Shown: positions 31,630 through 36,676 of the stretch, one piece after another | Layout: every line of letters begins with the position of its first letter | Numbering within the stretch: position 1 is the first letter of the stretch | Notes under the pieces: generated by a model | What the model saw: only the letters and a program-made list of their open reading frames with translations | The model's database searches: none | Told to the model about the DNA's origin: nothing | Translations under genes and position numbers: made by a program | Source: JAVBLG01 sp031553655 | GTDB taxonomy: Bacteria; Desulfobacterota; Desulfovibrionia; Desulfovibrionales; Desulfovibrionaceae | Reading direction: 5' to 3' | NCBI GenBank assembly: GCA_031553655.1 | Contig: JAVBLG010000087.1 | Coordinates: 1 to 36,676 of the forward strand | DNA: 36,676 bases

Positions 31630-32705
31630 TTGCCAAAGCCCTGGAAGATGCGCCACAAGTCATTGAAAGTGGCCAGAACCATCAAACCGATCAAAAACGC
31701 AAACCCGGCTTGTGTGGTTATGGTGCGCAATTTCACGCTTAAGGGGCGGCGCATGATCATTTCCAGTGAGAAAAACAGAATGTGGCCGCCATCCAGCACC
31801 GGTATGGGCAGAAGATTCAAAATGGCCAGGTTGATGCTGATCAGGGCCATGAGCGCCAGTACATTGCTGGCCCCCTCATGCGCTTCGCGGCTGACCATCT
31901 GGGCTATAAGTATTGGGCCGCCCACTTGATCCAGCGGCACAACCCGCTGCACCAGCTTGACCATGCCCTGCCAGGTGAGCGAAGCCATTTGGAAGGTTTT
32001 GTCCCAGCCGGAAGAAGCGGCGTCAATGAAGCCCAGCTCTCTGGTGCTGAATTGCCCGGAAGCGCGTATGCCTATGCGGTAAACATTTTCATCTTCACCA
32101 AAAATTGTCTTGCGGGCGGCAACTTGGGGCACAACCCTGACTTTTACCGCTTCCTTGCCGCGCAAAAGCGTAAAGTTCATGGGCACGCCATTGCTTTGGG
32201 CAATGCTGTCGGCCACTTGTTTCCACTCGGTAACTTCGCGCCCGTCCACGGACAGCACTACGTCTCCGGCCATTATTCCGGCTTGAGCCGCCGGACCGGC
32301 CTCTTCAACTCCGCCGATATTGGGCAGCAGATCGGCTTCACCGTGCGTATAGGCCAGCCCCCAGCAGATAAACCAAGCCAGAATCAGATTGGCCAGCGGA
32401 CCGGCCGCGACCACCAGCAGGCGCTGCCAGGGTGGGCGCTTGGAAAAATCTTCTTCTTCGGTGAAGCGCTCGGGCCGCTCGTCATCATCGTTTTCACCCA
32501 CCAACGACACGTAGCCGCCAAGAGGAACAGCCGAAATCCTGTACTCGGTTTTGCCTATGGTAGTGCCGCAAAGGCGCGGTCCAAAACCCAGTGAAAAAGT
32601 GGAAACCCCCATGCCGAAAAGGCGCGCCACGGCAAAGTGGCCTAGTTCGTGGAAAAATATCAACCCGGCCAGCACCAGGATTATAGTTATTGCTGCTATG
32701 ATCAT
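31626..32705 (-). CDS. rseP: RseP-type site-2 membrane metalloprotease
   Basis: A 359-residue inner-membrane zinc protease that cuts anti-sigma factors or signal-peptide remnants within the membrane. Zinc motif H19-E20-L-G-H23 in the first helix, a PDZ domain at about 110-195 (GIMAGDVVLSVDGREV), the third ligand in LPIPVLDGGHI near residue 300, and a C-terminal helix. AAGGAT precedes ATG 32705. Its usual place between dxr and tsaB supports the identity. Confidence 0.93.
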   Translation of the reverse strand: MIIAAITIILVLAGLIFFHELGHFAVARLFGMGVSTFSLGFGPRLCGTTIGKTEYRISAVPLGGYVSLVGENDDDERPERFTEEEDFSKRPPWQRLLVVAAGPLANLILAWFICWGLAYTHGEADLLPNIGGVEEAGPAAQAGIMAGDVVLSVDGREVTEWKQVADSIAQSNGVPMNFTLLRGKEAVKVRVVPQVAARKTIFGEDENVYRIGIRASGQFSTRELGFIDAASSGWDKTFQMASLTWQGMVKLVQRVVPLDQVGGPILIAQMVSREAHEGASNVLALMALISINLAILNLLPIPVLDGGHILFFSLEMIMRRPLSVKLRTITTQAGFAFLIGLMVLATFNDLWRIFQGFGK

Positions 32706-32764
32706 TTATGTATCCTTATTCCAATTCTAAATTAAAACTGCGTTTATTCAGCAATCCACAAGTT

Positions 32765-32905
32765 AGTTTTTGCCCTGAGTGCAGTTGGCCTGCGCCGCCC
32801 TTCAACGGCGGCTTGGCATCGAATTTCGTACGGCGGTCGCGGACACTCCCGCCTACGTTACGGATGCTGCGCATCCGGACTGCCCTGTCAAAGCACGGGC
32901 AGCCA
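32765..32905 (+). repeat. Dispersed multi-hairpin intergenic repeat, copy 6 (diverged)
   Basis: It shares the block order GTTGGCCTGCGCCGCCC, GGCGGCTTGG, CCGCCTACGTTACGGA, GCTGCGCATCCGGAC, then CCCTGTCAAAGCACGGGCAG, with other copies, but the left and right ends differ. It lies between dxr and rseP. Confidence 0.75.
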
Positions 32906-32956
32906 ATTTGATTCCAGTATCTGGAATCAAATTTTCAAAAACTTTTGTTTGCGGGC

Positions 32957-34225
32957 TTACCGTAAAATTGCGGTTTGGGTTTCTTGTCTGGTATGTCGAT
33001 CAAGCTCCAGAATGCGTTCTACCATGCCGGGCACCGGCCCGGCCTCACGCGCCGGTTGATCGAATAAATTGTCATGATTTATACTATTGTCCATGGCCTT
33101 GGCTATAAGTTCGGCTATGGACGTGAACTTTATTTTTTCCGCCAGGAAAAGTCCCACGGCAATTTCATTGGCTGCATTAAGAATTATAGATTTTGCCGGG
33201 CTCTTTAACGCGGCCTTGGCCAGAGCCAGACAAGGAAAAGCCCGTTCGTCGGGTTTTTCAAACGTAAGCGGGCTCTCGGCCACAAGGTCCAGAGGCTTTA
33301 CCCCGCTATCCAGGCATTCGGGCCAGGCCAGGGCGTGGGCTATTGGCATGCGCATGTCCGGCGTGCCTAAATGGGCCATGAGGGAACCGTCGTTGAATTC
33401 CACCAGAGAGTGAATTATGGACTGTGGATGAATGACCACGGAAATTTTTTCGTCCGGCAGCCCGAAAAGTTGTTTGGCCTCAATTATCTCCAGCCCCTTG
33501 TTCATAAGCGTGGCTGAATCAATGCTTATTTTCGGACCCATGTTCCATTTGGGGTGCTTCAACGCGGCCCGGCAGTCAACATTGCCCAGATCATCGGCGG
33601 AGAAGCCTCGGAAAGGGCCTCCCGATGCCGTGAGCACCACGCGCCGCACACTTTGTCCCGGCCTTCCGGCCAGAGCCTGGAAAACCGCATTGTGCTCCGA
33701 ATCGACAGGTAGAATAGAGGCTCCGGAAAAAGCGCATATATCACGCAAAAGCCCCCCGGCCAGCACCAGCGATTCCTTGTTGGCCAAGCATATCGTTTTT
33801 CCGGCCAGAGCCGCGGCCACCGTGGCTCTCAGACCGGCCGCCCCCACCTGGGCGGAGAGCACGCGCTCCACCTCCGGCAAAGAGGCGATAAATTCATAGC
33901 CTTCTTGTCCGGTTGAAATATTTGGCTCATAATCCGAAGGAAGTAGAGATTTTAATGCGTCGGCGGCTTTGCCGTCATACACGGCAAGATGAGGCGGACG
34001 AAAATGCACAGCCTGTACGGCCAGCTCTTTCACCCTGCGCGCGCAGGACAGAGCCGTTACCCGGAATCGGCCGGGCAGACTCTCCACCGCCTTCAGCGCG
34101 GAAACTCCTATGGAGCCGGTGCTGCCCAGCACGGACAGCCCCATGGGGCCGTCGTCGGAAACCGCCGGGGGCGGTCCCGAGATATAGTTCACCGATTGTT
34201 TATCTCTATCCGGCCAACATGTCAT
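32957..34225 (-). CDS. dxr: 1-deoxy-D-xylulose 5-phosphate reductoisomerase
   Basis: A 422-residue enzyme making MEP, the second step of isoprenoid synthesis, with NADPH and a divalent metal. NADPH loop LGSTGSIG is at about 33-40; LANKESLVLAGG, PVDSEHNA (metal ligands D and E) and IDSATLMNKGLE are all present. ATG 34225, following GGGGAAAG, gives about 28 extra residues before the usual start MGLSVLGSTG (34144), so the true start could be either. The product pathway feeds uppS, encoded two genes upstream. Confidence 0.93.
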   Translation of the reverse strand: MTCWPDRDKQSVNYISGPPPAVSDDGPMGLSVLGSTGSIGVSALKAVESLPGRFRVTALSCARRVKELAVQAVHFRPPHLAVYDGKAADALKSLLPSDYEPNISTGQEGYEFIASLPEVERVLSAQVGAAGLRATVAAALAGKTICLANKESLVLAGGLLRDICAFSGASILPVDSEHNAVFQALAGRPGQSVRRVVLTASGGPFRGFSADDLGNVDCRAALKHPKWNMGPKISIDSATLMNKGLEIIEAKQLFGLPDEKISVVIHPQSIIHSLVEFNDGSLMAHLGTPDMRMPIAHALAWPECLDSGVKPLDLVAESPLTFEKPDERAFPCLALAKAALKSPAKSIILNAANEIAVGLFLAEKIKFTSIAELIAKAMDNSINHDNLFDQPAREAGPVPGMVERILELDRHTRQETQTAILR

Positions 34226-34253
34226 ATTCGTTTTGCTTTCCCCAACTACCCGG

Positions 34254-35060
34254 TTAAAACAACGGAAACCATTGGTCCACAACCGCAAACACCGGGAGGG
34301 CGAACAAAAGGCTGTCCATGCGGTCAAGGATGCCGCCGTGACCGGGCAGCAAATTTCCGGAATCCTTCGCGCCTACAGAGCGCTTCAGGGCCGATTCAAA
34401 GAGATCGCCCAGCTGGGCAAAGCAGTTGAGCACAAAGCCCAGAGCGGCAAAAGCCAGCCATGACCCCTTACCGAAATAAAGGCCCATGAATATGCAGATG
34501 AGAATACAGAAAAACATGCTGGCCACGGCTCCTTCGGAGCTTTTATTGGGGCTTACCCTGGGCCAGAGCTTGTGTTTGCCGAATTTTGTGCCCACAAAGT
34601 AGGCGGCGGTGTCGGAAATAGCCACGGCGGCAATGACAAAAATCATTTTGGCCGATGAAAGATAGGTGGCCGGAAGAAGCAGCAATGGAATATAGGCCAG
34701 ACCGGCCATGAAAATGCCGCCGGGGGCAAAGGCGTCCTGCTCTTCCATGACATCCCAGCGAAAGAGAAAACTCAGGGCCGCCAGAACAAAGCCCGCGCCA
34801 AGGCACACAAGAGCGTCTTGCGGTCGGCTCAGCCAGGTGAGCCCCAGCATGCCGAACCCGAGCAAAATGGCGAATATGCGGCTGACCACGCGCTTTCTGG
34901 CCCCCCAGAACAGGGCATAAAATTCCCAAAGGCCCAGAGCGGAAACAAGCAACACCGTTACAAGCAGGGGCAGACCGCGATAATGCAGAATAATCAACAG
35001 GGCCGCCCCAAGGGTTATGCCGGTAATGATGCGTTTGTTGCGGGAGGAATCTACCATCAT
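34254..35060 (-). CDS. cdsA: Phosphatidate cytidylyltransferase
   Basis: A 268-residue polytopic membrane enzyme making CDP-diacylglycerol from phosphatidate and CTP, the entry to phospholipids. Family motifs are SDTAAYFVGTKFGK, SPNKSSEGA and the signature KRSVGAKDSGNLLPGHGGILDRMDS near the C-terminus. About six to eight hydrophobic segments are visible. The ATG overlaps the uppS stop as ATGA, so translation is coupled. Confidence 0.95.
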   Translation of the reverse strand: MMVDSSRNKRIITGITLGAALLIILHYRGLPLLVTVLLVSALGLWEFYALFWGARKRVVSRIFAILLGFGMLGLTWLSRPQDALVCLGAGFVLAALSFLFRWDVMEEQDAFAPGGIFMAGLAYIPLLLLPATYLSSAKMIFVIAAVAISDTAAYFVGTKFGKHKLWPRVSPNKSSEGAVASMFFCILICIFMGLYFGKGSWLAFAALGFVLNCFAQLGDLFESALKRSVGAKDSGNLLPGHGGILDRMDSLLFALPVFAVVDQWFPLF

Positions 35061-35782
35061 GATTTAACAACCTGTTCCTGAGTTTTTCCGTATCGCCGGT
35101 TGCGCGAGGCATAGGCCTCGAGCGCGGCGTGAAGGCTTTCGGGCGTGAAGTCCGGCCACAGTTCATCAGTAAAATAAAATTCGCTGTAAGCGCATTGGAA
35201 CAGCAGATAGTTGCTTATGCGCAACTCTCCGCTGGTTCTGATCACAAGATCCGGGTCGGGCTGTCCAGCCGTGTACAGGCCGGAGCGAAAGGCCGCTTCA
35301 TCCACGTCCTCGGCTCTGATGCCCGATTTCACCAGCTCGCGCGCCGCCCTGATTATTTCGTCGCGGCCGCCATAGTTCAGGGCCAGATTGGCAGTCATGG
35401 CCGTACACGAGGCCGTTCGGCTCATGGCCCTTTTTATGGCCGCGCGGGCCAGCATGGGCAAATCGTCCATTTCTCCCAGCACGTTCAGCCGAATGGATTC
35501 GCGTTCCATGGTCGGCGTTTCGCCGGTAAGAAATTCCACCAGCAGGCTGAACAGCGTGCTCACTTCATCCTTGGGCCGCGACCAGTTTTCTTTGGAAAAA
35601 GTGTACAAGGTAAGATACTGAATGCCCAGTTTGCGGCATTCAGTAACTATGGATCTGGCGGCCTTTACCCCGGCCCTATGGCCTTCGGTACGCGCAAGAC
35701 CCCGGGACTGAGCCCAGCGGCCGTTGCCGTCCATTATTATTGCCACATGCCGTGGCAGATTTTCAAGCGGATTTTCAAGCAT
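35057..35782 (-). CDS. uppS: Undecaprenyl diphosphate synthase
   Basis: A 241-residue cis-prenyltransferase making the C55 lipid carrier for peptidoglycan and LPS. HVAIIMDGNGRWA contains the catalytic Asp18; RAGVKAARSI, YTFSKENW and the C-terminal RTSGELRISNYLLFQCAYSE pattern follow. The start MLENPLENLP (35782) gives normal length. It begins about 20 nt after the frr stop; an in-frame extension into frr is unlikely. Confidence 0.95.
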   Translation of the reverse strand: MLENPLENLPRHVAIIMDGNGRWAQSRGLARTEGHRAGVKAARSIVTECRKLGIQYLTLYTFSKENWSRPKDEVSTLFSLLVEFLTGETPTMERESIRLNVLGEMDDLPMLARAAIKRAMSRTASCTAMTANLALNYGGRDEIIRAARELVKSGIRAEDVDEAAFRSGLYTAGQPDPDLVIRTSGELRISNYLLFQCAYSEFYFTDELWPDFTPESLHAALEAYASRNRRYGKTQEQVVKS

Positions 35783-35802
35783 GGCGCAAAAGCCGACAGC
35801 GG

Positions 35803-36363
35803 CTAGATCTCCATAATTTCTTTTTCTTTGGTCAGACATTTCTTGTCGGCTTCGGCCACATATTTGTCGGTCATTTTCTGGGCGTTTTCCGTGGCCTTCT
35901 TAAATTCATCTTCTGAAATGATCTTGTCTTTTTCCAGCTTTTTAAGGCTTTCGTTGACATCGCGGCGCACATTTCGAATGGCCACCTTGGACTCTTCGGT
36001 GTATTTGCGCGACACTTTTACCAGGTCTTTGCGTCGATCTTCGGTGAGCGGCGGAATGGAAATGCGGATCAAACGGCCGTCGTTGGCCGGGGTGAGGCCG
36101 AGGTCGGACTTGAGAATGGCCTTTTCCACCAGGGCGAAGGAGCCTTTATCCCAGGGCTGTATAGTTATGGAGCGGCTGTCGGGCACGGCTATGGAGGCAA
36201 GTTGGCCTATTGCCGTGGGTGTGCCGTAATAATCAACCCTGATGTCTTCAACCAGTGTGGTCGAGGCGCGCCCGGTGCGCAGCTTGGCAAAATCGCGCTC
36301 AAGGGCAACGAGCGCTTTTTCCATGCGTTCTTCGCCGTCGAGAAGTATGCTGTCCTTATCCAT
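35803..36363 (-). CDS. frr: Ribosome recycling factor
   Basis: A 186-residue protein that, with EF-G, splits ribosomes after termination. FAKLRTGRAS, VDYYGTPT, PDSRSITIQPWDK and the helix ending with NVRRDVNESLKKLEKD are typical. It has a strong CGGAGG ribosome site. It heads the part of the cluster seen here; pyrH normally lies upstream, beyond the right edge. Confidence 0.96.
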   Translation of the reverse strand: MDKDSILLDGEERMEKALVALERDFAKLRTGRASTTLVEDIRVDYYGTPTAIGQLASIAVPDSRSITIQPWDKGSFALVEKAILKSDLGLTPANDGRLIRISIPPLTEDRRKDLVKVSRKYTEESKVAIRNVRRDVNESLKKLEKDKIISEDEFKKATENAQKMTDKYVAEADKKCLTKEKEIMEI

Positions 36364-36676
36364 AAAAATCCTCCGATAGCATATTCGCTAGAAAGCCGCG
36401 TCCTTTAATGTCGCGGGCGTTTGATTCCGCAAAATACGTACTTTAATCCAGACCAGCCGCAAATGCAATCACCTTGCAAACTGCTCACAAGGCAATAGAA
36501 TAAGCCGGTTTTCTCGCCGCATACGTGCCTTTTTTACCGCTGTCCCGGATAAAAAGTTTAGGAAAAGGGGAATGGGGGTCCGGGGGTAAGGGGAAAAAAC
36601 CATTACCAAGGGGTTTTCCCCGTTCCCCCCGCGGTCGGTAGAAGGATCACGGCAAACCCAACCCCCGCGGTCAGCA
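36364..36676. other. Right-edge intergenic region with G/C-homopolymer hairpins
   Basis: No gene is seen. From about 36555 the sequence is G-run and C-run rich: GGGGAAAA (36589..) pairs with TTTTCCCC (36613..), and CCCCCGCGGTC occurs at 36626-36636 and again at 36662-36672. It may be a terminator of an upstream gene cut by the window edge or the start of a tandem repeat. Confidence 0.5.

Noticed and set aside
31782..32594. 270-codon plus-strand ORF
   Set aside because: Antisense to rseP; no motifs.
36626..36672. CRISPR repeat start
   Set aside because: Only an 11-bp motif occurs twice at the window edge; no repeat-spacer regularity can be seen.

Overview
The window looks like a chromosomal segment of a host-associated Desulfovibrionaceae bacterium (Desulfovibrio/Bilophila/Lawsonia-like). 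This is inferred from gene content, not from a search. The pointers are an HmcE/HmcF-type membrane redox pair next to Rrf1- and Rrf2-type regulators (the signature of the Desulfovibrio hmc operon), an AprA-like flavoprotein with an Fe-S/GltD-type partner, and the order frr-uppS-cdsA-dxr-rseP-tsaB. No tRNA, rRNA, CRISPR array, transposase or integrase is evident.

Layout. 1-4750: two Rrf2 regulators, a receiver-only response regulator and a three-gene minus-strand redox operon (93-aa protein, HmcE-like cytochrome b, HmcF-like Fe-S protein) with a good promoter and palindromic operator. The hmcA-C part of the canonical operon is absent. 4900-9080: an AT-richer island with four plus-strand genes of unusual kind: a protein with a permuted-papain-like N-terminus and possible jacalin-like C-terminus, two paralogous proteins of unknown family, and a protein carrying the complete active-site constellation of a ribosome-inactivating protein (ricin/Shiga toxin A-type rRNA N-glycosidase). 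This is the most exciting region. 9083-21578: housekeeping genes (hemW, pepA, fumC, a tiny autotransporter-like outer membrane protein, an ABC-F ATPase, a Nudix hydrolase, asd, a class IV aminotransferase, a glycosyltransferase, a TtuA-like tRNA thiolase). 21550-23987: a PLP-dependent decarboxylase interrupted in frame by a 150-bp palindrome-ended element, and a divergent LysR regulator. 24125-30488: a permease, a PNPOx-like flavoprotein, a GltD-like Fe-S flavoprotein and an AprA/fumarate-reductase-like flavoprotein, preceded by a GntR/HutC regulator with a matching operator over the promoter. 30808-36363: the envelope/isoprenoid/translation cluster tsaB, rseP, dxr, cdsA, uppS, frr, read leftward.

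Two families of short non-coding repeats run through the window. One is a modular, multi-hairpin intergenic repeat found in at least six places (near 1, 4908, 6352, 20549, 30522 and 32765), whose ends touch the TAG stop codons of several genes. The other is a 146-150 bp element with 15-bp inverted ends, found once inside a gene without breaking its frame and once as a diverged copy in front of a glycosyltransferase gene. The in-gene insertion recalls the Rickettsia palindromic elements.

Functionally, the redox modules fit an anaerobic respiratory lifestyle. The island with a eukaryote-type toxin fold and a lectin-like module suggests interaction with a eukaryotic host or a competitor, but no secretion signal is visible on those proteins.
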